DNA of 47,254 nucleotides from Oscillospiraceae bacterium (GTDB taxonomy: Bacteria; Bacillota; Clostridia; Oscillospirales; Ruminococcaceae), in NCBI GenBank assembly GCA_017460835.1, contig JAFUAD010000064.1, positions 1 to 47,254 of the forward strand, written 5' to 3'. Of this stretch, positions 23,607-32,773 are shown piece by piece. A program made the position numbers and the translations under genes. How positions within the stretch are numbered: position 1 is the first letter of the stretch; every line of letters begins with the position of its first letter. The notes under the pieces are model-generated. The model saw only the letters and a list, made by a program, of their open reading frames with translations. It had not been told where the DNA came from and did no database searches.

Positions 23607-25031
23607 ATGAACGAAAAATTAGAGGGCAGGAAGCATATCCATATGATCGGCATTGGCGGCAGCGGGATGTACCCGCTCGCACAGGTGCTGCATGCAAAGG
23701 GATATTATCTGACCGGCTCGGACAACAATGAGACCGACACGCTTGCGGCGGTCCGGGCGCTGGGAATTCCGGTGCAGCTCGGGCAGCGCGCAGAGAACCT
23801 CGGCGACGCCGATCTGGTTGTGTATTCTGCGGCGATCGCGAAGACGAACCCGGAGCGTGCCGCCGCAGAGCAGAGCGGCATCGCGGTCATGGAGCGGAGC
23901 GAGCTGCTGGGAATTGTCTCCGAATGGTACAGCGAGGCGGTCTGCATCGCCGGCACGCACGGCAAGACGACGACCTCCTCCATGCTCGCGCAGATTCTCT
24001 TTACGGCGGGGATCGACCTCTCTGCCGTCATCGGCGGAAAGCTGCCGGCAATCGGCGGCAGCGGCAGAGCGGGCAGCAGCGAGGTGTTCGTCTGCGAGGC
24101 CTGCGAATATGTGGACACATTCCTGCATCTTTCCCCCGATATCGCCGTGATCCTGAACATCGACGAGGATCATATGGAGTATTTCCACACGCTGGAAAAT
24201 CTGAAGGCGTCCTTTACGAAATTTGCGATGAAATCCAGCAGATATGTGCTTTATAACGGCGACGACGCCAATACCTGCGATGCAATGGCAAGCGTCACCG
24301 GCAAGGAGATGATCCGCTTCGGCACCGGCGCGGACTGCGAATGGCGCGCCGCTGACATTACGCATACCGCGCAGCAGCAGACCGTGTTCACGGTCTGGCA
24401 CGGGAGCGAGCGGCTCGGCGAGATCACACTGCTGATTCCGGGCGTGCACAATGTTCTGAATGCGCTTTCCGCGATTGCCGCGGCGCATCTTGTCGGGCTC
24501 GATTTTGCACAGTGTCAGGCGGGACTGCTCGCCTTCCACGGGGCAAAGCGCCGCTTTGATGTCCATGCGCACTGCGGCGGGATCACCGTCGCGGACGACT
24601 ACGGCCACCACCCCGCGGAGATCGCCGCGACCCTGAAGGCGGCAAAGGCAATGCCCTACCGCCGGGTCATCGCGGTGCATCAGCCCTTCACCTATACCCG
24701 CACCGCGCGTCTGCTCGATGACTTCGCCGAGGCGCTCCGCATTGCGGATATCGTCGCGCTGACCGATATCATGGGCGGCAGAGAGCTGAACACCGACGGC
24801 ATTTTCACGCGGATGCTCGCGGAGAAGATTCCCGGCTGCATCTGGTTCCCGCAGGATGAATCCGTGCCGGACCCCGATGATACAAGAAAATATCAGAATT
24901 TCGATGCCGTCTGCGATGCAGTCTGCAAGATCGCACAGCCCGGCGACCTCATCATCACGCTTGGCTGCGGCGACGTCAACAAGCTCTCGAAGCAGATCGC
25001 AGACACGCTGCAATCGCGCGAGAATCTGTAA
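23607..25031 (+). CDS. murC: UDP-N-acetylmuramate-L-alanine ligase
   Basis: 474 residues, the usual Mur ligase length, adding L-Ala to UDP-MurNAc in the cytoplasm. Domain 1 opens H-M-I-G-I-G-G-S-G-M-Y. The ATP site is G-T-H-G-K-T-T-T near residue 115. N-I-D-E-D-H and the late A-D-D-Y-G-H-H-P motif typify MurC. Start ATG 23607 lies nine bases after GGAAAGG; several earlier in-frame ATGs (23586, 23598, 23601) are worse placed. It leads murC-lexA-zapA-U32 and probably the two genes beyond. Confidence 0.95.
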   Translation: MNEKLEGRKHIHMIGIGGSGMYPLAQVLHAKGYYLTGSDNNETDTLAAVRALGIPVQLGQRAENLGDADLVVYSAAIAKTNPERAAAEQSGIAVMERSELLGIVSEWYSEAVCIAGTHGKTTTSSMLAQILFTAGIDLSAVIGGKLPAIGGSGRAGSSEVFVCEACEYVDTFLHLSPDIAVILNIDEDHMEYFHTLENLKASFTKFAMKSSRYVLYNGDDANTCDAMASVTGKEMIRFGTGADCEWRAADITHTAQQQTVFTVWHGSERLGEITLLIPGVHNVLNALSAIAAAHLVGLDFAQCQAGLLAFHGAKRRFDVHAHCGGITVADDYGHHPAEIAATLKAAKAMPYRRVIAVHQPFTYTRTARLLDDFAEALRIADIVALTDIMGGRELNTDGIFTRMLAEKIPGCIWFPQDESVPDPDDTRKYQNFDAVCDAVCKIAQPGDLIITLGCGDVNKLSKQIADTLQSRENL

Positions 25032-25046
25032 AAAAGAGGTGCCGAT

Positions 25047-25631
25047 ATGCTGAACGAACAGGCGAAAGCCATTTACGCTTATATCCGGGACCGCATCGGG
25101 GACGGCTATGCCCCGACTGTCCGGGAGATCTGCGCGGCGCTGGATATCCGCTCGACCTCGACCGTTCACCGGTATATCAAGATTCTGGTGGATGAGGGGC
25201 TGCTGGATAAAATGGATAACCAGAACCGCGCCATCCGGCTGCACGGGCACAATACGCGCAGCGTTCCGCTGATCGGAACCGTCACGGCGGGGCAGCCGAT
25301 CACGGCGATCGAAAACATCGAGGATTATATCAGCTATGTGCCGGACCGCCATTTCAGCGGGGAGCTGTTCGCGCTGCGCATCCGCGGCGAGAGCATGATC
25401 AAGGCCGGCATCCTCGACGGAGATATCGTCATCGTGCAGCAGTGCGATTTCGTCGAAAACGGCGAGATCGCGGTCGTGCTGGTGCATGAGGACGAGGCGA
25501 CAGTCAAGCGCTTCTACAAGGAAAACGGCGGGTACAGGCTCCAGCCGGAAAATGACACAATGGAACCGATCTTTGTCAGGGAAGCCGCCGTGCTCGGCAA
25601 GGTCGTCGGCCTGATCCGGTATCTGCAATAA
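25047..25631 (+). CDS. lexA: LexA repressor
   Basis: 194 residues. A winged HTH (about 1-65, S-T-S-T-V-H-R-Y recognition helix) is joined to the S24 latent peptidase domain. Self-cleavage bond A81-G82, catalytic S116 (G-E-S-M) and K154 (A-T-V-K-R-F) are all in place. It represses SOS genes until RecA filaments trigger cleavage. It sits 15 bp after murC, an unusual partner. No Firmicutes SOS box (GAAC-N4-GTTC) is seen just upstream, so autoregulation is not evident here. Start ATG 25047 follows AAAGAGGTG. Confidence 0.94.
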   Translation: MLNEQAKAIYAYIRDRIGDGYAPTVREICAALDIRSTSTVHRYIKILVDEGLLDKMDNQNRAIRLHGHNTRSVPLIGTVTAGQPITAIENIEDYISYVPDRHFSGELFALRIRGESMIKAGILDGDIVIVQQCDFVENGEIAVVLVHEDEATVKRFYKENGGYRLQPENDTMEPIFVREAAVLGKVVGLIRYLQ

Positions 25632-25648
25632 GGAAAGGAAGAAAAGCT

Positions 25649-26170
25649 ATGAAACAACGTGTAAAAGTCGTGCTCTGCGGAAAGGAATACGCCCTTCAGA
25701 CGGAGGATGCACCGAGCTATGTCTATCAGCTCGCAAAATCGCTGGAAAAGAGAATTTCCGATATTACCGAGAATAATCCGCGTATTTCCGCGCATTCCGC
25801 TGTTATGATGGTCGCGCTTTCCACAATGGATGAGCTGACCAAGGCGAACAACAGCGTCGAGGTGATCCGCTCACAGGTCAAGGAGTATGTCGATGAGGCA
25901 GGAAAGGCGCGTCTGGAGCGCGATGCCGCGCTGCGGGAGATCGACGTCCTGAAGGCGAAGATCGAGCAGCTTGAGAATCTCAATAAGCTCAGGGAGCTGA
26001 AGGAGAGCATTCAGTCTGACGAGACCGAGACCAAAAAGAAGAAGAAAAAGACAGCGCCCGCTGCCGAGGCTCCCGCAGCCGCGGAGACCCCTGCGGCAGA
26101 CGGTGCGGATGCCCCGGCGGATGACGATGAGGGCGGAAAGCAGCTTTCCCTGACCGAAACGGAGGCATGA
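25649..26170 (+). CDS. zapA: Cell division protein ZapA
   Basis: 173 residues. The N-terminal ~95 match ZapA (V-x-V-x-L-C-G-K-E-Y, then H-S-A-V-M-M-V-A-L), followed by a coiled coil to about residue 125, a Lys run and an acidic Ala/Pro tail. ZapA cross-links FtsZ filaments at the division ring. The tail makes it longer than the usual 85-110 residues. Start ATG 25649 follows AAGGAAAGGAAG. The stop overlaps the U32 gene as ATGA. Confidence 0.9.
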   Translation: MKQRVKVVLCGKEYALQTEDAPSYVYQLAKSLEKRISDITENNPRISAHSAVMMVALSTMDELTKANNSVEVIRSQVKEYVDEAGKARLERDAALREIDVLKAKIEQLENLNKLRELKESIQSDETETKKKKKKTAPAAEAPAAAETPAADGADAPADDDEGGKQLSLTETEA

Positions 26171-28245
26171 TATCCGCAAGGCCGGAGCTGCTTGCACCTG
26201 CGGGCAGCCCCGAAGCGCTGACTGCGGCACTGCGCTGCGGCGCGGATGCCGTGTATCTCGGCGCAAAGCAGTTTTCTGCGCGGGCAAATGCCGAAAATTT
26301 TGATGCGGACGGGATGAAGGCCGCCGCGGATGCATGTCATCTCGCCGGCGCAAGGCTCTATCTTGCCGTCAATACGCTGATTTTTGACAGCGAATTTTCT
26401 GCGCTGGATGCCCTGCTTGAGACCGCTGCGGCGGTCGGGGCAGACGGCTGCATCGTGCAGGATCTCGGCGCGGCGGTATACATGCACAGGCGCCTGCCGA
26501 CCCTGCGGCTGCATGCCTCCACGCAATTGACGATTCATACGCCCGCCGGCGTGCAGCTCGCGAAGCAGGCGGGCTTTCGGCGTATTGTCACGGCGCGGGA
26601 GCTCTCCCGCGGACAGCTCGCTGCGGTCTGCCGCGAGGCGGCGCGCTGTGAGATCGAGGTCGAGGCATTCGTACACGGGGCGCACTGTATGTGCGTTTCC
26701 GGGCAGTGCTTCATGTCCGCGGCGATGGGCGGACGCTCGGCGAACCGCGGCTGCTGCGCACAGCCCTGCCGGCTGCCCTTTTCGGCGGATGACAGCCGGC
26801 GCGGCGCCTGCGCACTCTCACTGAAAGATCTGTCGCTGGTGACGCATCTCTCGGAAATGTGCGAAATCGGCGTACATTCGCTGAAAATCGAGGGGCGCAT
26901 GAAGCGCCCGGAATATGTTGCTGCCGCGGTGACGGCATGCCGCGATGCGCTCGACGGGAGGCCGCCCGCGCTCGATACGCTCCGTGCGGTTTTTTCGCGC
27001 AGCGGCTTTACGGACGGCTATTTCACCGGCAGCCGGGCCGACATGTTCGGGACGCGGCAGAAGGAGGATGTGACGGCGGCACAGACAGTTCTCGCGCCGC
27101 TGCGGGAATCCTACCGGAAGCCGCGCAAAACCGCCTGTCTGCGGGCGCATTATACCCTGCGCGCCGATGAACCCGCCGCACTGACCGTTTCGGACGGTTT
27201 AGGGCACAGCGTGACGGTTCGCGGGGAGATTCCGCAGCGCGCGGAGACCCGCCCGACCGCTCTGCCGCAGCTCACCCAGAGCTTCTCAAAGCTCGGGGAT
27301 ACTATATATAATGCCGGAGAGGTGACCGCTGAGACCGGGGACGGGCTGATGCTGCCCGCCGCGGCGCTCAATGCCATGCGCAGGGAGGCCGCCGCGGAGA
27401 TGGATGCATGCATCATCCGCGCAAACACCCCGGTGCATCGGCTGATGCCGGCGCCCCCGCTTCCTGCTGCCTGGCAGACTGCGCCGCAGCCGGAATTCCG
27501 CTTGCAGATCCGGCGGCTCGGTCAGCTTCGGGAGCTTGGTTCATTCGCTGATCGCATCGCGTGGCTGCTCCTGCCGCTTCCGCTCGCAGAGGAGGCGCTT
27601 GCGCAGAGCCCGTTTCCGGCTTCGCGCTGCATTTTACTGGCGCCGCGATTTGTCTGCGACGAGGAGAAAATCGCGCAAATGCTGGAAAATGCAAGGGCGC
27701 TTGGCTACCGGCATCTCGGTGTGCAGCAGCCGGGCGATCTCGCCCTCGGCAGGCGGCTCGGCTTCACATTGCACGGCACACTCGGCATGCACGCGGCAAA
27801 CAGCCTTGCCTGCGCCGCACTCGCTGACCTCGGGCTGACCGATCTTCTGCTGAGCCCTGAGCTGTCGCGCAGGGAGCTCCCGGCATCCCCGGTGCCGGCG
27901 GGCATTTTTGCATACGGCAGGCTGCCGCTGATGCTGACGCGGAACTGTCCGGTCAAGGCGCAGGTCGGCTGCGCAAAATGCAGGCATATGCTGACGGACC
28001 GCAGGGGTGCGGCGGTTTACACGGACTGCACGCGCTGCACCGAAGCGCCGGACTATGCCGAGCTGTTCAATTCTGCCGCCGTCTGGCTTGCAGACCGCCC
28101 GGAGGCCTATGTCCGTGCGGGCTATGCGCTGCTCGCGATGACCGATGAAACGCCGGAGCGCGTGCGCGAAATCGCCGCTGCATATCTCGACGGCGTACCG
28201 TGCTCAAAGCCCGAACGCTACACAAGAGGGCTCGTGCTATCCTGA
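26167..28245 (+). CDS. U32 family protein (RlhA/collagenase-like, with DUF3656)
   Basis: 692 residues. The N-terminal U32 domain begins E-L-L-A-P-A-G-S-P-E-A-L, the family hallmark, and has the Cys-rich segment with C-M-C, G-Q-C and G-C-C-x-Q-P-C (about 178-200) that binds an iron-sulfur cluster in U32 proteins. The K-I-E-G-R-M-K-R-P-E-Y signature follows near residue 240. The second half resembles DUF3656 and ends with a second Cys cluster. Relatives such as RlhA hydroxylate 23S rRNA, so peptidase annotations may mislead. The zapA-U32 pairing is common in Firmicutes. The ATG overlaps zapA. Confidence 0.9.
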   Translation: MISARPELLAPAGSPEALTAALRCGADAVYLGAKQFSARANAENFDADGMKAAADACHLAGARLYLAVNTLIFDSEFSALDALLETAAAVGADGCIVQDLGAAVYMHRRLPTLRLHASTQLTIHTPAGVQLAKQAGFRRIVTARELSRGQLAAVCREAARCEIEVEAFVHGAHCMCVSGQCFMSAAMGGRSANRGCCAQPCRLPFSADDSRRGACALSLKDLSLVTHLSEMCEIGVHSLKIEGRMKRPEYVAAAVTACRDALDGRPPALDTLRAVFSRSGFTDGYFTGSRADMFGTRQKEDVTAAQTVLAPLRESYRKPRKTACLRAHYTLRADEPAALTVSDGLGHSVTVRGEIPQRAETRPTALPQLTQSFSKLGDTIYNAGEVTAETGDGLMLPAAALNAMRREAAAEMDACIIRANTPVHRLMPAPPLPAAWQTAPQPEFRLQIRRLGQLRELGSFADRIAWLLLPLPLAEEALAQSPFPASRCILLAPRFVCDEEKIAQMLENARALGYRHLGVQQPGDLALGRRLGFTLHGTLGMHAANSLACAALADLGLTDLLLSPELSRRELPASPVPAGIFAYGRLPLMLTRNCPVKAQVGCAKCRHMLTDRRGAAVYTDCTRCTEAPDYAELFNSAAVWLADRPEAYVRAGYALLAMTDETPERVREIAAAYLDGVPCSKPERYTRGLVLS

Positions 28246-28273
28246 GCGGGATGCCGGAAGGAGGGTGCTTTTT

Positions 28274-28708
28274 ATGCAAAAGAAATGCAAAATACTCTTT
28301 GCCATTTTGCCGCTGATTGCCATGACTGCGGCAAGCGGTACCTTCATCAGAAGTCTCTTTTACAATTTTCACAATGATACCGTGCCGCTGTTTTCAATCG
28401 GGATTTCGTTTGTTCTGGCGATGATCTGTCTGGTGCTGCTGTTTTTTACGGTTCTCTGCGCGGTGCTGTATCTCGGCATCGGCAAAAATCCGCCCGGAAA
28501 CAGAGACAAAGCATCTCTGCTCGCATCTGCGTGCATTTTGAATCTGGGCTTCGGCATATTCTGTGCCATAAGCAAGCAGTCGCATTTTGTCACAATCACA
28601 GTCTATCTGCTTCTGACATCGTTGTGCTTTGCACTTTCTTATGCATTTTCCCGCCGGGAACAGCAAATTCCCGGCAATCATGAAAAAACGGAGGATTCTT
28701 CTCAATGA
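28274..28708 (+). CDS. Small four-helix membrane protein, unknown function
   Basis: 144 residues with four hydrophobic segments (about 8-30, 38-70, 82-100, 105-125) and a short charged C-terminus. No family recognised. Start ATG 28274 lies behind GGAGGG. It begins 28 bp after the U32 gene and overlaps the esterase gene as ATGA, so it is part of the same transcript. Composition is slightly more AT-rich than its neighbours. Confidence 0.65.
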   Translation: MQKKCKILFAILPLIAMTAASGTFIRSLFYNFHNDTVPLFSIGISFVLAMICLVLLFFTVLCAVLYLGIGKNPPGNRDKASLLASACILNLGFGIFCAISKQSHFVTITVYLLLTSLCFALSYAFSRREQQIPGNHEKTEDSSQ

Positions 28709-30264
28709 GAGCTGCTGCAATTTTCAGCGACCGCATGGTGCTGCAACGCGAAAAGCCGATCGCCGTCTGGGGCGACGGAAGGGACGGCAAACGGGTCACG
28801 GTCACGCTCGGCGGACAGAGCGACTCGTGCATCATCCGCGATGGGAAATGGTCGGTCACGCTGCCGCCGATGCCCGCTGCCGAGGGTCTGACCATGACAA
28901 TCCGGAGCGGCGCGGTCTGCATCACATTCCGTGAGATCGCGGTCGGCGAGGTCTGGCTCTGCGGCGGACAGAGCAATATGGAATTTGAGATCAAGGACGA
29001 GAAGCGCGGCGCGGAGCTCCTCCGCAGCCTGACGCCGGACTGCGGCGTGCGCTTTTACTATACGCCGAAGCAGCGCATCATCGACGGGAGCTTTGATGCG
29101 GTCGAGCGCAACACCGGCTGGGGGTATGCCGATCCGCAGGGCTCCCGCGCATGGTCGGCGGTCGGGCTGTATTTCGCACTGGAAATCGCGAAGAAGCTCG
29201 GCGTGACCGTCGGGCTGATCGGCTGCAACTGGGGCGGAACCTCCGCATCGGTCTGGGTCTCCCGCGATGTGCTGGAGCAGAACGCGGCGACCCGTCCGTA
29301 CCTTGACGACTATGACAAGGCGATGGAGGGCAAGACCGACGAGCAGGCGATCGCGGAATTCGACGAATACATCGCCTATCAGGATGTGTGGTGGGTGCGC
29401 TATTCCGAGCTGATGCAGGAGCACCCGGAGACCACATGGGAGGATGCGCAGAAAATCGTCGGAGAATCGCGCTATCCGGGGCCGATGGGGCCGAAGAACG
29501 AATGCAGGCCGTGCGGCAGCTATGAGACGATGCTGCGGCGCGTCTGCCCGTATACGCTGCGCGGATTCCTTTATTATCAGGGCGAATCGGACGATCACCG
29601 CCCCGATGCCTATGAAACGCTGCTGACGGCGCTGATCGACTGCTGGCGGCGCGACTGGGGCGATCCCGAGCTGCCGTTCCTCAATGTGCAGCTTCCGATG
29701 TTCCGCTATGCGCACGACCCGGATTACAAGCACTGGTGCAGAATCCGCGAGGCGCAGGACAGGGTATACCGCAAGATGAAAAATACGGGGCTTGCCGTCC
29801 TGACCGATTGCGGCGAGCTCGACAATATCCACCCGACGGACAAGGCGCCGGTCGGGCACCGGCTCGCGCTTCAGGCGCTTTATCATGTTTACCGCAGGCT
29901 CTCCGCAGAGGAGGCGTGTGCGCCGATGTACCGCAGCAGCTATGCCTCCGGGAGCAGCTTTACGGTTCTGCTGCAAAATGCACACGGCGGCTTCCGGCTG
30001 ACCGGCGAGCCGGCAGGCTTTGAGCTTGCGGGCACAGACGGCGTCTTCTATCCGGCGGTTCCGGTTTTCGGGAAAAACCGCATCACCCTCACCGCTCCGG
30101 AGGTGCAGGAGCCCATGTATGCGCGGTATGCATGGACAAACTACGCGGAGGTTTCCGTTTTCGGCATGAACGGTCTGCCGCTCGCGCCCTTCCGCACCGA
30201 TTGCTTCACAGAGGAGCAGACAGCAGACACGGAAAAGAAAAACGCCCCCTCTGCTTCGATGTAA
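28705..30264 (+). CDS. Sialate O-acetylesterase-like SGNH hydrolase
   Basis: 519 residues of the SASA/SIAE esterase family, which removes O-acetyl groups from sialic acids or other glycans. Nucleophile S90 in G-G-Q-S-N-M-E, the Y-Y-Q-G-E-S-D block, and catalytic D373-x-x-H376 (D-N-I-H-P-T-D-K) are intact. There is no signal peptide or membrane segment, so it acts in the cytoplasm on imported sugars, or its substrate differs. Start ATG 28705 overlaps the preceding membrane protein gene. Last gene before the strong terminator at 30347. Confidence 0.88.
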   Translation: MRAAAIFSDRMVLQREKPIAVWGDGRDGKRVTVTLGGQSDSCIIRDGKWSVTLPPMPAAEGLTMTIRSGAVCITFREIAVGEVWLCGGQSNMEFEIKDEKRGAELLRSLTPDCGVRFYYTPKQRIIDGSFDAVERNTGWGYADPQGSRAWSAVGLYFALEIAKKLGVTVGLIGCNWGGTSASVWVSRDVLEQNAATRPYLDDYDKAMEGKTDEQAIAEFDEYIAYQDVWWVRYSELMQEHPETTWEDAQKIVGESRYPGPMGPKNECRPCGSYETMLRRVCPYTLRGFLYYQGESDDHRPDAYETLLTALIDCWRRDWGDPELPFLNVQLPMFRYAHDPDYKHWCRIREAQDRVYRKMKNTGLAVLTDCGELDNIHPTDKAPVGHRLALQALYHVYRRLSAEEACAPMYRSSYASGSSFTVLLQNAHGGFRLTGEPAGFELAGTDGVFYPAVPVFGKNRITLTAPEVQEPMYARYAWTNYAEVSVFGMNGLPLAPFRTDCFTEEQTADTEKKNAPSASM

Positions 30265-30346
30265 TTTGCGGAGTTCGGATCATATTGCACTGATATTATA
30301 ATCAGATTTCCGCCGTGATGTGCATTATAATTATGCAGAATCACGG

Positions 30347-30395
30347 GTGCATTTTGCCGCGATTTTTGATTTTCCGGCAAAATGCACTTTTTTTT
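30347..30395 (+). terminator. Strong terminator after the murC-esterase operon
   Basis: Thirteen-pair hairpin GTGCATTTTGCCG/CGGCAAAATGCAC followed by eight T. A second hairpin (30313-30346; CCGTGAT/ATCACGG with a nested TGCAT/ATGCA) stands directly before it. Confidence 0.92.
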
Positions 30396-30447
30396 GCCGG
30401 AATCGGTCTCTCAACATCTGCTTTTTACCGTAAAAGCCCAAAAAAGA

Positions 30448-30476
30448 TTGACAGAACGCACAAAACGGGTTATAAT
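30448..30476 (+). promoter_or_regulatory. Perfect sigma-A promoter of the Dlt-like operon
   Basis: TTGACA (30448-30453), 17 bp, TATAAT (30471-30476), full consensus, 61 bp before the first gene. No other promoter is obvious inside the operon. Confidence 0.9.
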
Positions 30477-30537
30477 AAAATGTACGACTGTATCAATTCA
30501 AACGGATATTTTCATCTCGAAAGGGAAGGCTTTTGCT

Positions 30538-32034
30538 ATGAAACGGTCACGATCTGTTCAATCATCATCCGGGAGTAAATTCAAGCGGACCGCGTTTGCC
30601 CTCGTCGGCAGCGCAATTCTGCTCGGCCTTTGCGCAGTCCTGATCACCATGATCTTCACGGGCGGCAATTCCATCAACGCGCAGACAAGCGTGCTCGATT
30701 ACGCAAAGAGCGAGCTGACAATCTGGAACGGTGAGCCGCTCCCGACCGCTGACGATTTTCTCAATGACAACACGCGTTCACTGGTCGATTCCGCACGGTA
30801 TCTCGTCGTGCCGGGAACGGACTCCGGCGATCAGAATATCGCAATTCTGATGCAGCTCGGAGACGGCACCACCAGAACCGAAAATGCCGTTCTGACGATC
30901 CGCGAGCCGGTCATCACATGGGAGCTCGGTACCGCGGCAACCTCCGCTGAGCTGCTCGGCGAGGAGTATTCCGATGCCGTGCTGTCCGTTTCGCTCTCCG
31001 ATATCAAGGCGGTCGGCTCCTATGACATCACAGTCCGCACACACGGCAAGGAGCTGCCCTTCACGCTCGTTGCACAGGACACCACGGCGCCTGTCGTCAA
31101 GATCTATGACACGCTGAGCTTCTATGTGCATCAGGAGATCTCCGCAAAGGATTTCGTGGAATCCTGCGAGGATCTCTCTGCGGTCGAATATCACTTCTCC
31201 GAGGAGCCCACCACCATGCTTCAGGGCACCTATTCGACACAGCTCATCGTCACCGATGCCAGCGGCAACAGCACGACCTGTGAGATCACCTATGCCGTCA
31301 GCGGCGACGGCGAGCCGCCTGTCATCAGCGGCGTTACCGATATGACAACCATCGTCGGCATTCCGGTCAGCTATCTGCACGGCGTGACGGCAAATGATAC
31401 GCACGACGGCGAGGTCGCGGTCACTGCGAAGGAGCAGGAGGGCTTCAGCCTTCGCAAGGCGGGCGATTACACCGTGACATTCTCCGCACAGGACGAGGCG
31501 GGCAATGTCGCAACTGAGACTGCAACGCTGCACGTTCTCCCCTCGATCGACGAGGATGTGATCGAGCAGATCACCGAGGACGATGTGCTCCGCATGGGCG
31601 ACTATATCGTGCAGTCCATTGACCACGAGGGCGACACCTCCCGTCAGTACCTCCGCAAGCTCTACAACTATGTACAGGGGCATATGGTCTATCACGGCTC
31701 CAGCCAGCGCTACGAGTGGTATCAGTCCGCTGCGGTCGCGCTCTATCAGGGCTACGGCGACTGCCGCAATTACTACGGCTTCGGCCGCCTGCTGCTCACC
31801 TGCGCAGGCTTTGAGAATATGATGGTCGAGAAGGTCAAGCCCTATGAGGGCGCAACGAACCACTACTGGAGCCTCGTCAATGTGGACGGCGCATGGTATC
31901 ACTTCGACACCACGCCGCGCTATAAGGTCTCCGATTTCTTCCTCTGGACCGATGCCCAGATGGACGCATTCTCCGCGAAGAATAATCAATGCTTCAACCG
32001 CGACAAGAGCCTCTATCCGGCAACACCGGAATAA
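30538..32034 (+). CDS. Membrane-anchored transglutaminase-like protein with Ig-like domains
   Basis: 498 residues: cytoplasmic basic start, membrane anchor at about 21-43, two or three beta-sandwich (Ig/cadherin-like) repeats between about 110 and 345 (D-A-S-G-N-S and D-E-A-G-N-V turns), then a transglutaminase-like domain with a complete triad C409 (Y-G-D-C-R-N), H442 (T-N-H-Y-W) and D457 (H-F-D-T-T-P). Bacterial members may be proteases, transamidases or peptidoglycan-acting. The active domain faces outward. First gene of the Dlt-like operon, so it may act on the same surface polymer or its carrier protein. Start ATG 30538 follows AGGGAAGG. Confidence 0.82.
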   Translation: MKRSRSVQSSSGSKFKRTAFALVGSAILLGLCAVLITMIFTGGNSINAQTSVLDYAKSELTIWNGEPLPTADDFLNDNTRSLVDSARYLVVPGTDSGDQNIAILMQLGDGTTRTENAVLTIREPVITWELGTAATSAELLGEEYSDAVLSVSLSDIKAVGSYDITVRTHGKELPFTLVAQDTTAPVVKIYDTLSFYVHQEISAKDFVESCEDLSAVEYHFSEEPTTMLQGTYSTQLIVTDASGNSTTCEITYAVSGDGEPPVISGVTDMTTIVGIPVSYLHGVTANDTHDGEVAVTAKEQEGFSLRKAGDYTVTFSAQDEAGNVATETATLHVLPSIDEDVIEQITEDDVLRMGDYIVQSIDHEGDTSRQYLRKLYNYVQGHMVYHGSSQRYEWYQSAAVALYQGYGDCRNYYGFGRLLLTCAGFENMMVEKVKPYEGATNHYWSLVNVDGAWYHFDTTPRYKVSDFFLWTDAQMDAFSAKNNQCFNRDKSLYPATPE

Positions 32035-32056
32035 CTGCAGAAGGAATATGCAAAAA

Positions 32057-32758
32057 ATGAAGAAAAAGCTCGGAATCATCGGCGGTCTCGGCCCGATGGC
32101 GTCTGCTCTGTTTTTGCAGATTCTGACCGCGCAGACGGATGCCGGCCGCGATCAGGAGCATCTGGAGGCGCTGCTTTACAGCCGCCCGCAGACGCCGGAC
32201 AGAACCGCGTTTCTGCTCGGAAAATCGCAGGACAACCCCCTGCCGGTCATGCTGGATTCCGGCAGACAGCTTGAAAATATGGGCTGTGATGTGCTCGTCA
32301 TCCCCTGTATGACGGCCTACGGCTTTTACGATCAGCTCAAAACCGCATTTCAGGCGGAGCTGATCAACCCGATCACCGAAAGCGCCCGCGTCCTCAAAGC
32401 GCGGGGCTGCAAGGCGGTCGGCATCATGGCAACGGACGGCACTTTGCAGGTCGGCACCTTCCAGAAGGCGCTGGCCGCTGAGGGCATCCGCCCCGTGATT
32501 CCCGACAGCGGGAATCAGCGGGAGGTCATGAGCCTGATCTATGACGATGTGAAATCCGGAAAGGATGCGGATATGGAGCGGTTCCATGCCGTCGCGCACT
32601 CGATGCGCGCACAGGGCGCCGAATGCGTCATCCTCGGCTGTACGGAGCTCTCGGTCATCAACTACCGGCACGAGATCGGACACGGCTTCCTCGATGCAAT
32701 GGAGGTTCTGGCACAGTGTGCGATCACCGCGTGCGGATATCAGGTGAAACAATCATAA
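32057..32758 (+). CDS. Aspartate/glutamate racemase family enzyme
   Basis: 233 residues. Begins K-L-G-I-I-G-G-L-G-P-M-A, the family start. Both catalytic cysteines are present: C84 in I-P-C-M-T-A-Y and C195 in L-G-C-T-E-L. The usual C-N-T of the first site is C-M-T and the following His is Tyr, so substrate choice may differ from Asp or Glu. Cofactor-independent racemases of this family act on free amino acids in the cytoplasm. It lies 22 bp after the transglutaminase-like gene and 15 bp before the adenylation gene, suggesting it supplies the D-form of the amino acid used by the operon. Start could also be ATG 32048. Confidence 0.85.
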   Translation: MKKKLGIIGGLGPMASALFLQILTAQTDAGRDQEHLEALLYSRPQTPDRTAFLLGKSQDNPLPVMLDSGRQLENMGCDVLVIPCMTAYGFYDQLKTAFQAELINPITESARVLKARGCKAVGIMATDGTLQVGTFQKALAAEGIRPVIPDSGNQREVMSLIYDDVKSGKDADMERFHAVAHSMRAQGAECVILGCTELSVINYRHEIGHGFLDAMEVLAQCAITACGYQVKQS

Positions 32759-32773
32759 AAAGAAGGTTGCAAC

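Noticed and set aside
23619-25628. Very long open frame antisense to murC and lexA
   Set aside because: It mirrors two unmistakable genes. GC-rich codon bias opens the opposite strand; no ribosome binding site or domain is seen. The same holds for long antisense frames over der (11577-13034), the esterase (28702-29985) and the transglutaminase-like gene (30778-32079).
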